From RBC074 sp964470555 (lineage in GTDB: Bacteria > Acidobacteriota > Blastocatellia > RBC074), in assembly GCA_964470555.1 (NCBI GenBank), contig CAYYDG010000007.1:1-64000 (forward strand): a DNA stretch of 64,000 bases, in the 5' to 3' direction. Both the position numbers and the translations under genes were made by a program. Numbering within the stretch: position 1 is the first letter of the stretch; every line of letters begins with the position of its first letter. This document shows positions 45,418 to 53,560 of this stretch, one piece after another. The notes under the pieces are model-generated. The model did not search any database, was not told where the DNA came from, and saw only the letters and a list, made by a program, of their open reading frames with translations.

Positions 45418-47175
45418 TCAGCGGCCTGTCTGGCTGCTGACCTGCAGATTATGGCCAAAGGCGGAATTGCCTTCGGGGTTCACCGGTTTGGGCATCGAAC
45501 CCGCGTCGGTCGGCAAATGAAGCACAAAGGTGCTGCCTTTGCCCAATTCGCTTTCGACGGTGACCTTGCCCTGATGGGCTTCGACGATGTGTTTGACGAT
45601 GGACAATCCCAGCCCGCTGCCTTTGACATCGTGAACCAGTACGTTGCCGACGCGATAGAATTTCTCGAAGACTTTTTCGCGCTCTTCGCTGGCGATGCCT
45701 ATGCCGAAATCGCGCACGGCAATCGTCACGAATCCGTTTTGCTGTCCCAGCGTGACACTGATTTCGTTTGCTTCGCCGGAGTATTTGACAGCGTTGTCGA
45801 GCAGGTTGATGAACGCCTGAGCGATGGCTTCCTGATCAATGACGACCGGCGGCAAACTCGGTTGGGTTTTCTCCAGATTGACTGTGAAGCCATGTTGATC
45901 CAGCACGATTTCAAAAGTCTTCAGGGTTTCGTTCACCACCTGTTCCACATCCGCCTGTTCAAATTGATATGTTTTCTGGCCGGATTCGATTTTGGAAAAA
46001 TCCAGAATGTTATTGATGAGCTGCGTCAATCGGCGGCTTTCGGTTTCGATGTATTCGCCGTATTCCCGCACCTTGATTTCGCCTTTGACGCGACCGAGTT
46101 TGAGAAATTCGCCGAAGACGCGAATCGAAGCCAGCGGCGTTCGCAGTTCGTGCGAGACGTTGGAAACAAAATCTGCTTTCATTTGTGACAATTTCATTGC
46201 GCGCGACGCCGTTCTGAGCGCCAGCACAATGCCTCCGATCAAGACCAGCGCCGTCAACGCCGAAAACGCCAGGTTGGTGAGAAAATACCGGCGGCTCCAT
46301 TCCTCTTCGGTCATGTGCCGCATCCGAATGCCTAGAACCCAATCAGTGAAAATGAACTGTGACTGCCAACCGACTTCAAACGCCTTGCCTTCGTATTGCT
46401 GGTTGGCGAATACCAGTTTGTCATGGTGATCCAGCACAGTGACTATGACGTCACGATGTTCATCGGGAAACCAAACCGGGGCCAGCTCGGCAATGGTCGG
46501 CGTCAGGTAATCATTCAAAAAGACCTGGTCGTCCAGAAACATGCCCGCCACGCCAACTACATGCGATTGTTCGTTGACAATCGGTCTGACGATGATGCGG
46601 TTTTTCGGATCGCGTTCGTCCACTGTTGGGCGAAGCGATTTCGGCGTGCTCTTGGTCATAATCATCGCCATCCAGTTGGCGGCGGCGGCATGAGCTGCGC
46701 TGCGTTCCTGCGCTTCCACTTGCATGGATTGGCCGTTTTCTTTGGAGTAAATGAACGTGCCGGAACGCGGATCATAAAAGCTGATGGTGACGTAAGACGG
46801 TTCGTCGCGTCCGCTGATGATTCCCACAAATTGCAACCGCGCCCCTTTGAACGGGTGTTTGGAAAAATGCTCCTGCACCAGTTTGAAATCAATGGCGGTG
46901 CTGGGATTGTAATCCGGGTTCGGATATGTGTGATTAAACGCCGTGTGCGGAACGCTCAATGTGGCCTCGGCTTGTTCTTCGAAAGTCGTGATGACCTTTT
47001 TAACTACTTCAAACAAATACCGGCGCAAATACGCTTTGCGTTGGTAAGGCAAGGTCGCTTCCAGTTGAGAAAGCGATTTGTATTGCAGCCATAGATGCGC
47101 CATCAGCGGAATTGCCACCGCAATCAATCCAACCCACAACAGATTTTGCCGCAAAAACTCTCTGAACTTCGACAT
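45418..47175 (-). CDS. Membrane sensor histidine kinase
   Basis: 585 aa. TM1 (~10-30), a ~235-residue periplasmic sensor domain (VGVAGMFLDDQVFLNDYLTP and RSGTFIYSKENG suggest a Cache-like fold), TM2 (~275-300), then HisKA with H342 in FVSNVSHELRTPLASI and HATPase (NLLDNAVKYSG, DFGIGIASEEREKVFEKFYRV, GSGLGLSIVKHIV). GAGGTAAG is 6-7 nt before the ATG at 47175; the open frame to 47202 has no Shine-Dalgarno. It forms a pair with the response regulator downstream. The signal is unknown. Confidence 0.92.
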   Translation of the reverse strand: MSKFREFLRQNLLWVGLIAVAIPLMAHLWLQYKSLSQLEATLPYQRKAYLRRYLFEVVKKVITTFEEQAEATLSVPHTAFNHTYPNPDYNPSTAIDFKLVQEHFSKHPFKGARLQFVGIISGRDEPSYVTISFYDPRSGTFIYSKENGQSMQVEAQERSAAHAAAANWMAMIMTKSTPKSLRPTVDERDPKNRIIVRPIVNEQSHVVGVAGMFLDDQVFLNDYLTPTIAELAPVWFPDEHRDVIVTVLDHHDKLVFANQQYEGKAFEVGWQSQFIFTDWVLGIRMRHMTEEEWSRRYFLTNLAFSALTALVLIGGIVLALRTASRAMKLSQMKADFVSNVSHELRTPLASIRVFGEFLKLGRVKGEIKVREYGEYIETESRRLTQLINNILDFSKIESGQKTYQFEQADVEQVVNETLKTFEIVLDQHGFTVNLEKTQPSLPPVVIDQEAIAQAFINLLDNAVKYSGEANEISVTLGQQNGFVTIAVRDFGIGIASEEREKVFEKFYRVGNVLVHDVKGSGLGLSIVKHIVEAHQGKVTVESELGKGSTFVLHLPTDAGSMPKPVNPEGNSAFGHNLQVSSQTGR

Positions 47176-47391
47176 CTGACTTACCTCGTGAAAAGTATAC
47201 ATCGTCCGAAGCGCGTGTTTGGCAATGACCGGAGCTGTTTTACAAATCGGTTACAGCTTTTACCGGTTTTTACTGACTTTTGAAGACATTTACTCAGGCT
47301 TGTACGAAACTGCAAGTGTCATGAGGCAGAGGCGGTCGCATCTGCCATCAAACTTTGATTGTAAGACTCAGGTGGAAGGAGACGTTTTCAA

Positions 47392-48408
47392 ATGGCGAAT
47401 GAAGCTGCGCTGAAATCCATTGAACTGGAACCGGTTCCGCAACCGCGCCCGGCATTGACGCTGGTCAATCAACGGGCGATCAGTTACGGCGATTACGAAT
47501 GTTTTGCTGGAGTCAGCCAGAACGTCAACGACCTGAAAACGTTCATAGGAGCGCAGGCCGCTCAAACGCATCCGGTATTGTTGATCGGCGAACGCGGGCT
47601 GCGCCAGGAACAGGTTGCCAGAGTATTGCATCAGGCTGGTGCGCAATGGGGACAACCGTTTTTTGCCGTCAATGCTCACGGGTTGAGCAGCGACGCGCTG
47701 CACAGTTTGTTGTTCGGAACGCACGGTCACGGCGGAATGATCGAAACCGTCAAACAGGGCACGATTTACATCAACGAATTGACCAGCTTGCCGCTGTTGC
47801 TGCAACAACGGTTCGCTGTGTATCTGGAAGAACATCGCTGGCGCGAACGCGGCGGCAATGGCGGACGGCAACGGTTGATTTTCGCTTCGGAATGGAATCC
47901 GGCGGATCGAACGGCAGAAAATCGAATTGCCTATGGGCTGGTCGAAATGTTGCGCCCGCACAGCTTCACGATTAAGCCGCTGCGCGAACGCAGCGAAGAC
48001 GTGCCATATCTGGCCAAACATCTGCTGGCGCGGTTGACTCAAAAGCTGCGAAAAGGCGATCACGAAATCACGTCTGAAGCGCTGCACGCATTGCAGGAAT
48101 ACAGTTGGGAAGGAAATGTTGACGAACTGGAAGCTGTTTTGGAAAGCGCCGTCAATTGTCTGCCGCCGCCTCAAATTGACGAATCGGCGCTGCCTTCGCG
48201 CATCCGATACGCGCGATTGAAATCCTTGCCGCCGGAAGGCGTTGACCTGCCGGAAATCGTGGACGATTTCGAGCGCAATCTGATTGCGACGGCGTTGCGC
48301 CAATGCGGAAACAGTCAGACAAAAGCTTCCAGACTGTTGGGGCTGCGCGTGCAGACGCTGAACATGAAATTGAAACGTTTCGCCGATCAAGGTCGGCCTT
48401 TGTTATGA
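47392..48408 (+). CDS. Degenerate sigma-54 activator homologue with Fis-type HTH
   Basis: A 338-aa homologue of bacterial enhancer-binding proteins (AAA+ domain, residues ~37-245; Fis HTH ~290-335: LIATALRQCGNSQTKASRLLGL). The catalytic and contact motifs are altered. Walker A reads GERGLRQE (66-73) instead of GExGTGKE, losing the Lys. The Walker B-like stretch reads GTIYINEL with N128 for Asp. Only 13 residues separate LFG (107-109) from GT (123), so the GAFTGA loop that grips sigma-54 is absent. It should not activate sigma-54 by ATP hydrolysis. It may act as a DNA-binding regulator. AAGGAGA is upstream. Confidence 0.85.
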   Translation: MANEAALKSIELEPVPQPRPALTLVNQRAISYGDYECFAGVSQNVNDLKTFIGAQAAQTHPVLLIGERGLRQEQVARVLHQAGAQWGQPFFAVNAHGLSSDALHSLLFGTHGHGGMIETVKQGTIYINELTSLPLLLQQRFAVYLEEHRWRERGGNGGRQRLIFASEWNPADRTAENRIAYGLVEMLRPHSFTIKPLRERSEDVPYLAKHLLARLTQKLRKGDHEITSEALHALQEYSWEGNVDELEAVLESAVNCLPPPQIDESALPSRIRYARLKSLPPEGVDLPEIVDDFERNLIATALRQCGNSQTKASRLLGLRVQTLNMKLKRFADQGRPLL

Positions 48409-48893
48409 CGATGAAGACATTTGCCAAATTCGCCTTTGTTTTGGTTGCCGTCGCGCTGCTGACGCCAACTCCCGGCAGCGCGCAGCAGAAAACCACGCTC
48501 GACGATCTGGCCTGGCTGGCTGGTTGTTGGCAAGACGAACGTGGCAATCGGTTTCGCGAAGAAAACTGGACCAAACCGCGAGGCGGCACGATGCTCGGCA
48601 TCGGTCGTCAAGTTCGGGATAACAAAACCACTGAATACGAATTCATGCGAATTCACGAAGACAAAGGCGAGATTTACTTCACCGCCAAACCGTCAGGCCA
48701 GCCGGAAGCATCGTTCAAATTGGTTTCATTGGCCGACGGCAAGGCCACGTTTGAAAATCCGCAACACGATTTTCCGCAGCGAGTGATTTACGGCAAACAG
48801 CCGGACGGTTCGTTGCTGGCTCGCATCGAAGGCCTGATGAACGGCCAGAAGCGCGGAATTGATTTTCCATTCAAACGCGCCAAGTGCGACTAG
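48405..48893 (+). CDS. Secreted DUF6265-like lipocalin-type protein
   Basis: 162 aa with a signal peptide (MTMKTFAKFAFVLVAVALLTPTPGSA) and a domain opening DDLAWLAGCWQDERGNRFREENWTKPRGGTMLGIGR, then FENPQHDFPQRVIYG. This pattern (WLAGxW, GGTMLG, N..HDFP..I.Y) is that of the DUF6265/DUF1579-like beta-barrel proteins. The ATG at 48405 overlaps the stop of the regulator gene (ATGA), so the two are probably co-translated. Function unknown; ligand binding in the periplasm is plausible. Confidence 0.8.
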   Translation: MTMKTFAKFAFVLVAVALLTPTPGSAQQKTTLDDLAWLAGCWQDERGNRFREENWTKPRGGTMLGIGRQVRDNKTTEYEFMRIHEDKGEIYFTAKPSGQPEASFKLVSLADGKATFENPQHDFPQRVIYGKQPDGSLLARIEGLMNGQKRGIDFPFKRAKCD

Positions 48894-48906
48894 CAAGACG
48901 ATAGAT

Positions 48907-48972
48907 GTTCAGAGTTCAAGCTTCAGCTTGTCTCTATTGCCGAGTCAGCAACCTGAAGGTTGAACTCTGAAC
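48907..48972. repeat. Inverted repeat pair after the DUF6265-like gene
   Basis: Arms 48907-48926 and 48953-48972 match at 19 of 20 positions (core GTTCAGAGTTCAA) with a 26-nt spacer. First of three inverted repeats packed in 48894-49144. Confidence 0.75.
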
Positions 48973-48983
48973 GACTCACGATT

Positions 48984-49080
48984 CGCCGCAGGTTTCGCAG
49001 GTACCGCAACATTTTGCAGGAGATCACGGTCAGGCAAGCTGGTTATGTTTGCCGTTGCGGTACCTGCCAAGCCTGCGGCG
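48984..49080. repeat. Inverted repeat pair, CGCCGCAGG type
   Basis: Arms 48984-49010 and 49054-49080 match at 25 of 27 positions (core GCAGGTACCGCAAC) with a 43-nt spacer. Distinct in sequence from the neighbouring repeat. Confidence 0.75.
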
Positions 49081-49090
49081 ATAAGAGTAG

Positions 49091-49120
49091 AAAAGCTCAG
49101 GTCATTTAGCCTGAGCTTTT
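49091..49120. terminator. Bidirectional terminator hairpin
   Basis: AAAAGCTCAGG, loop TCATTTAG, CCTGAGCTTTT: a perfect 11-bp stem with A and T runs on both sides. It lies between the plus-strand DUF6265-like gene and the end of the minus-strand inositol-phosphate synthase gene, so it can serve both. Confidence 0.75.
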
Positions 49121-49144
49121 CTGTTTTCAGCAATGAGTTGCTGG

Positions 49145-50461
49145 TTAATCGTAATATTCCAATCCCAAGTGGGTAATCAGTTCTTCGCCGCGCAGATGCC
49201 GCAGCGTGTTTTTCAGCTTCATCAACTGAATGAACAAATCGTGTTCGGGATAAAGTTGTGGCGCGCACATCGGCGATTTGAAATAAAACGACAGCCATTC
49301 CTGAATGCCGCGCATTCCCGTGCGCTGAGCCAAGTCCATAAACAACGCCAAATCCAAGACAATCGGAGCGGCCAGAATCGAGTCTCGGCAAAGGAAATCA
49401 ATCTTGATCTGCATCGGGTAACCCAGCCAGCCGAAGATGTCTATGTTGTCCCAGCCTTCCTTGTTGTCGCCGCGCGGAGGGTAATAGTTGATGCGAACGA
49501 TGTGCGAAAAATCCTGGTAAAGGTCTGGATAAACTTCGGGCTGCAAAATGTGTTCGAGCACCGAAAGCTTCGATTCTTCTTTGGTTTTGAACGAACCCGG
49601 ATCGTCCAGCACTTCACCATCGCGGTTGCCCAGAATGTTCGTCGAATACCATCCGTGCAGTCCCAGCATTCGAGCTTTCAAGCCTGGCGCAATCAAGGTC
49701 TTCATCAACGTCTGGCCGGTTTTGAAATCTTTGCCGCAAATCGGCAAGTTCTGTTTTTCAGCCAGTTCGGTGATTGCCGGAATGTCTACGGTCAGGTTGG
49801 GCGCACCGTTGGCAAACCCCACGCCGGATTTCAGCGCGGCGTAGGCGTAAATCATCGAAGGCGCTATGGCCTTGTGATTTTCCTTCATCGCCTTCTCAAA
49901 ACTGGCCAGGGTCTTGTGAACGGCGTGTTGTTTGATGAAGACTTCGGTCGAAGCGCACCAGACCATAACCATCCGCGAGCATTTGTTTTTCTTTTTGAAG
50001 TCGGCAATGTCGTCCATCAACTGTTCGGCCAAATCCATTTTGGTTTTGCCTTTTTTGACGTGTGTACCGTGCAACCGTTTGACGTATTCCTGATCGAAGA
50101 CCGCCGGCATCGGCTTGACCTTCGACAACTGCGGCTTCAATTGCAACAGCAATTCTTTTTCCAGCACTCCGGCATGCATCGCGGCTTCGTAGGCGTTCTC
50201 TTCAAAAATGTCCCAAGTCCCGAAAACCAGATCGTCCAGCCCGGCCAGTGGGACAAAGTCCTTGATAAGCGGTGAACGGCCTTCGGTGCGTTTGCCCAGC
50301 CGGATGGTTCCCATCTGCGTCAAACTGCCAATCGGTTTGGCCAGGCCTTTTTTGATGGCTTCGACACCAGCGATAAACGTAGTCGTGACGGCCCCCATCC
50401 CGACCAGCAACACTCCCAGTTTGCCTTTGGGTTCGGCAATCGGCGCTCCTTTTTCGATCAT
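49145..50461 (-). CDS. Inositol-3-phosphate synthase
   Basis: A 438-aa myo-inositol-1(3)-phosphate synthase: NAD+-dependent cyclisation of glucose 6-phosphate to inositol 3-phosphate (EC 5.5.1.4), cytoplasmic. Features: Rossmann-like GKLGVLLVGMGAVTTTFIAGV, FGTWDIFEENAYEAA, VMVWCASTEVF, PICGKDFKTGQTLMKTLIAPG (catalytic lysines) and GWYSTNILGNRDGEVLDDPGSFKTKEESK. It lies downstream of inositol oxygenase on the same strand, separated by a hairpin (50581-50623), so a shared transcript would be attenuated. AGGAGAG is close upstream of the ATG. Confidence 0.94.
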   Translation of the reverse strand: MIEKGAPIAEPKGKLGVLLVGMGAVTTTFIAGVEAIKKGLAKPIGSLTQMGTIRLGKRTEGRSPLIKDFVPLAGLDDLVFGTWDIFEENAYEAAMHAGVLEKELLLQLKPQLSKVKPMPAVFDQEYVKRLHGTHVKKGKTKMDLAEQLMDDIADFKKKNKCSRMVMVWCASTEVFIKQHAVHKTLASFEKAMKENHKAIAPSMIYAYAALKSGVGFANGAPNLTVDIPAITELAEKQNLPICGKDFKTGQTLMKTLIAPGLKARMLGLHGWYSTNILGNRDGEVLDDPGSFKTKEESKLSVLEHILQPEVYPDLYQDFSHIVRINYYPPRGDNKEGWDNIDIFGWLGYPMQIKIDFLCRDSILAAPIVLDLALFMDLAQRTGMRGIQEWLSFYFKSPMCAPQLYPEHDLFIQLMKLKNTLRHLRGEELITHLGLEYYD

Positions 50462-50580
50462 AGCTACACTCTCCTTGTTGATGATGAAACGTGGTTTGAA
50501 TCATTCGGGAGAGTAGGCGAAAGCGGTGGCGGAATCTTGCGCGATCTTGCGGATTCTTGTCGTTGGCTTGCTGAGTATAG

Positions 50581-50623
50581 AAAGACAGCGCAGAGGTGTT
50601 TTGAAAATCTCTGCGCTGTCTTT
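50581..50623. terminator. Hairpin between the inositol genes
   Basis: AAAGACAGCGCAGAG pairs perfectly (15 bp) with CTCTGCGCTGTCTTT (50609-50623) around a 13-nt loop. It sits downstream of inositol oxygenase and upstream of the synthase. Confidence 0.7.
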
Positions 50624-50657
50624 GTGGGGAAAGAGAAGATGAGGTTGTTCCGATGCG

Positions 50658-51497
50658 TTACCAGTTGATTTTTGCCGGGAAGAATTCCGAAACCAGGTCT
50701 TCGTAAAACGGTCGAAGCTCAGCCAGATTCGGTTCGACTTCGCACTTGGAATACAGATCGTACGGATTGAACGCGCGAACCCACTTCAGCGTTTCTTCGT
50801 CGGTTTCGTTGAGCAGGTGCTGGTACGCGCCTTCGCGGTGAATCGGGTAACAGGAATGATAACGCAGCATCCATTGAGCCTCTTTGGGCAGGTAATCTTT
50901 CGTCACCAAATACAGATATTCGTCGTGTCCCCACGAAAGATGGACGTTGTCCAGTCCGCACCCGGCTTCATAAATGCCATTCGGAGTCTGATAGGCCGAA
51001 TTGTGGAAATCGGGATTGTCGGCAAACAGTTCGTGATAGACGATCTTGTCCGAATAAGCGCAGCCGACAGGGAAAGTGTCGCCGACAACAGCCCATTGCG
51101 GTTCGTCGAACAGGTACAACACTTTGCCCAGATCGTGAATCAGCCCGGCCAGGATGAACCAGCGCGGATGACCGTCCTGGCGAATGGCTTCAGCCGTTTG
51201 CAGCGCGTGGATGATTTGCGGCAGCGCCAGATCAGGATCGCTGTCGTCCACGAAGCTGTTCATTTTTTCCAGCGCTTCCCAAACGCCCATTTGCAACTTG
51301 TTCAGTTTGGAGTATTCGGCTTTTTTCGCCAGGACGAATTCCAGCGTCTGGTGTTTGTGGTTCAGCCGATAAAGCTCCTTGACGCAATCGCGCGGCGCTT
51401 CGGCGTAATTTCTGAAGGTTTCAGTATCGCCAACACTGCTCAAAAATGGAGTCGAATCGTCGGCAGAAATGATTTGTGGATGTATGGCATGTGACAT
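50658..51497 (-). CDS. Inositol oxygenase (MIOX)
   Basis: A 279-aa di-iron inositol oxygenase: myo-inositol + O2 to D-glucuronate (EC 1.13.99.1). All six metal ligands known for the mammalian enzyme are visible in order: H97 (IIHALQTAEAIR), H121 and D122 (LIHDLGKVL), H191 (LSWGHDEYLY), H214 (LRYHSCYP) and D247 (NPYDLYSK). Length and order match the eukaryote-type family, which is found in scattered bacteria. With the inositol-phosphate synthase next door it gives both ends of a glucose 6-phosphate to glucuronate route; the phosphatase step is not in the window. Confidence 0.95.
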   Translation of the reverse strand: MSHAIHPQIISADDSTPFLSSVGDTETFRNYAEAPRDCVKELYRLNHKHQTLEFVLAKKAEYSKLNKLQMGVWEALEKMNSFVDDSDPDLALPQIIHALQTAEAIRQDGHPRWFILAGLIHDLGKVLYLFDEPQWAVVGDTFPVGCAYSDKIVYHELFADNPDFHNSAYQTPNGIYEAGCGLDNVHLSWGHDEYLYLVTKDYLPKEAQWMLRYHSCYPIHREGAYQHLLNETDEETLKWVRAFNPYDLYSKCEVEPNLAELRPFYEDLVSEFFPAKINW

Positions 51498-51568
51498 GTT
51501 CTTACCTCAAGTTCGGAAAATCAGTTGGGCGGAGCAAATTGAATATACGGGGAGACGCCTGGATGATA

Positions 51569-53287
51569 CTACATCGTTCGGTAAATGACCTTGCCGTCGA
51601 AAACGGTCAACACAACTTTTGTTTCGTGAATGCGGATCGGATCAATTTTGAACAAATCCTGCGAAAACACTATCAGGTCGGCCAGTTGTCCGGCAGCGAT
51701 GCGGCCTTTGATGCCTTCCTCAAACGAAGCGAATGCGCCGCTTTGCGTGTAAGCGCGCAGCGCGTCGCCGACGCTGATGCGCTGTTGCGGAATCCAGCCT
51801 TTGGGCGGTTGGCCGTCAATCGTTCGCCGGTTGACGGCGCTGTGCAGGCCGCGAATCGGATCCAGGCTGATCGAAGCTGGCCAGTCGCTGCTGTAGACCA
51901 GTCGCGCGCCGGATCGAAGCAGCGATTGCCAGGCGAAGGCCAGCGGCAACCGTTCCGGGCCAACAGCTTTTGACCATACGTCGGTCGTTCCCGGATCGGC
52001 GTGAATCGGTTCCATCGAAGCCAGCACATGCAATTTGGCAAAGCGCGCGACATCGTCAGGCGAAATCGTTTCGATGTGTTCGATGCGATGCCTTGTCCAG
52101 CCGTGATTGTTCACTCGCTGGGCGTGTTCATAAGCGTTCAGTGCTTCGCGGACGGCACGGTCGCCAATGGCATGCGTATAAATCTGAAATGCCAGTTTGT
52201 CGAATTTCGTCACCAGATTGCGATAGATGTCCGGCGGCATGGTGGTTTCGCCCATCGGATTGCCGGAATTTGCGGGCAGGTCGGAATATCGTTCCAGCAT
52301 TGCCGCCGTGTGCGATTCGATCACGCCGTCCAGCATGAATTTGACCGAAGCCGCGCGCAGCATTGGGTTCAAATCGTATTTGGTTTTAAGTTCGATGAAT
52401 TTTTTGATTTGTTCGTCAGTCGTTCTTTCGCCGACTGAAAACGCCATCGAAAAGCGCGAAGTCAGTTCGCCGCGTTGCAGCAATTCTTCGTACAGGGAAA
52501 ATTCGTTGGGCGAGCCGCTGGCGTTTTGCAGGCTGGTGATGCCGAGTTGAGCGGCGAGCTTCAAACCTTGTCGCAAGGCATTGAGTTGTTCTTCGCGCGT
52601 TGGTTCGGGGATCAGTCGCCGAACCAAACCTTGCGCGCCTTCTTTCAACGCGCCGGTCGGCTCTCCCTCCGAGTTACGAACGATTTCGCCGAAGCCTGTA
52701 AATTTTGTCTCTTTGTTGATTCCGGCCAGTTCCAGCGCTTTGGAATTCGCCCAGCCACTGTGTCCGTCGTATGCGCTCAAGAACACAGGACGATCTTTGA
52801 TGATCGCGTCGAGGTAGGTTTTGGTCGGCAAACCACCGGGAAAGGGCGTGTATTCCCAGCCGCGACCCGTGATCCAGGGTTTGTCAGGATTCTTTTTGGC
52901 ATAAGCCGCGATCCGTTCGACCATCTCGGCAACGGTTTTCGAACCGGTCAGGTCAATCTGATTCAGTCCCATCGAACCGCCCAGAAAGTGTATGTGCGCG
53001 TCGTTGAAACCCGGCGAAGCAAGTCGTCCGCCCAGGTCAATTACCTGCGTGTTCGCGCCGATCAGTGATTTGAGTTCAGCGGACGTGCCGGTTCGAATGA
53101 TTTGATTGCCACGAATGGCTGCGGCTTCGACAAAATAACTGGCGTTGTCACCTGTCCAGATTCGCCCGTTGGTCAGCAGCAAATCGGCAACGCCTGTTTG
53201 CGACGTTTGGGCAGAAAAATTGACCGCCAGCAGAACAGTAATGATACAGATGGTCGCCAGCGAGATACGGAGCACGGTTTTTTTCAT
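51569..53287 (-). CDS. Secreted YtcJ-like amidohydrolase
   Basis: About 572 aa from the ATG at 53287 (AAAGGA upstream; the frame is open to 53368). Signal peptide (MKKTVLRISLATICIITVLLAVNFSAQ), then an amidohydrolase TIM barrel of the YtcJ type: PGFNDAHIHFLGG (metal HxH), YDGHSGWANSKALELAG, FMLDGVIESHTAAM, QIYTHAIGDRAVREAL, HRIEHIETISPDDV and LVYSSDWPASISLDPIRGLHSAVNR (catalytic Asp). Family members hydrolyse C-N bonds of diverse substrates; the substrate here is unknown. Export is common in the acidobacterial members. Confidence 0.88.
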   Translation of the reverse strand: MKKTVLRISLATICIITVLLAVNFSAQTSQTGVADLLLTNGRIWTGDNASYFVEAAAIRGNQIIRTGTSAELKSLIGANTQVIDLGGRLASPGFNDAHIHFLGGSMGLNQIDLTGSKTVAEMVERIAAYAKKNPDKPWITGRGWEYTPFPGGLPTKTYLDAIIKDRPVFLSAYDGHSGWANSKALELAGINKETKFTGFGEIVRNSEGEPTGALKEGAQGLVRRLIPEPTREEQLNALRQGLKLAAQLGITSLQNASGSPNEFSLYEELLQRGELTSRFSMAFSVGERTTDEQIKKFIELKTKYDLNPMLRAASVKFMLDGVIESHTAAMLERYSDLPANSGNPMGETTMPPDIYRNLVTKFDKLAFQIYTHAIGDRAVREALNAYEHAQRVNNHGWTRHRIEHIETISPDDVARFAKLHVLASMEPIHADPGTTDVWSKAVGPERLPLAFAWQSLLRSGARLVYSSDWPASISLDPIRGLHSAVNRRTIDGQPPKGWIPQQRISVGDALRAYTQSGAFASFEEGIKGRIAAGQLADLIVFSQDLFKIDPIRIHETKVVLTVFDGKVIYRTM

Positions 53288-53560
53288 TTTTTGTTTTGTT
53301 CCTTTATGAAATTCGGTGACTGGATTTTTCAACGGTTCGAAGTTGATTGCAACCGTGAAACCAGTCAATCCTGCTTGCAGGTTGTGAAAAATTTTGATGA
53401 AAAACTATCTTGCAACTGAAGAGGGCTAAACATCGTCTTCCGGTTCAGTTATCCTTTTGTCGTAAAGCCGTGCTTTAGGAAAATCCGCCATTCAGATGAA
53501 ACCGAACAACAGGCATTGGCTGCGACAATGACATTGGCTTAATTACGAAACTGAAGTTGT

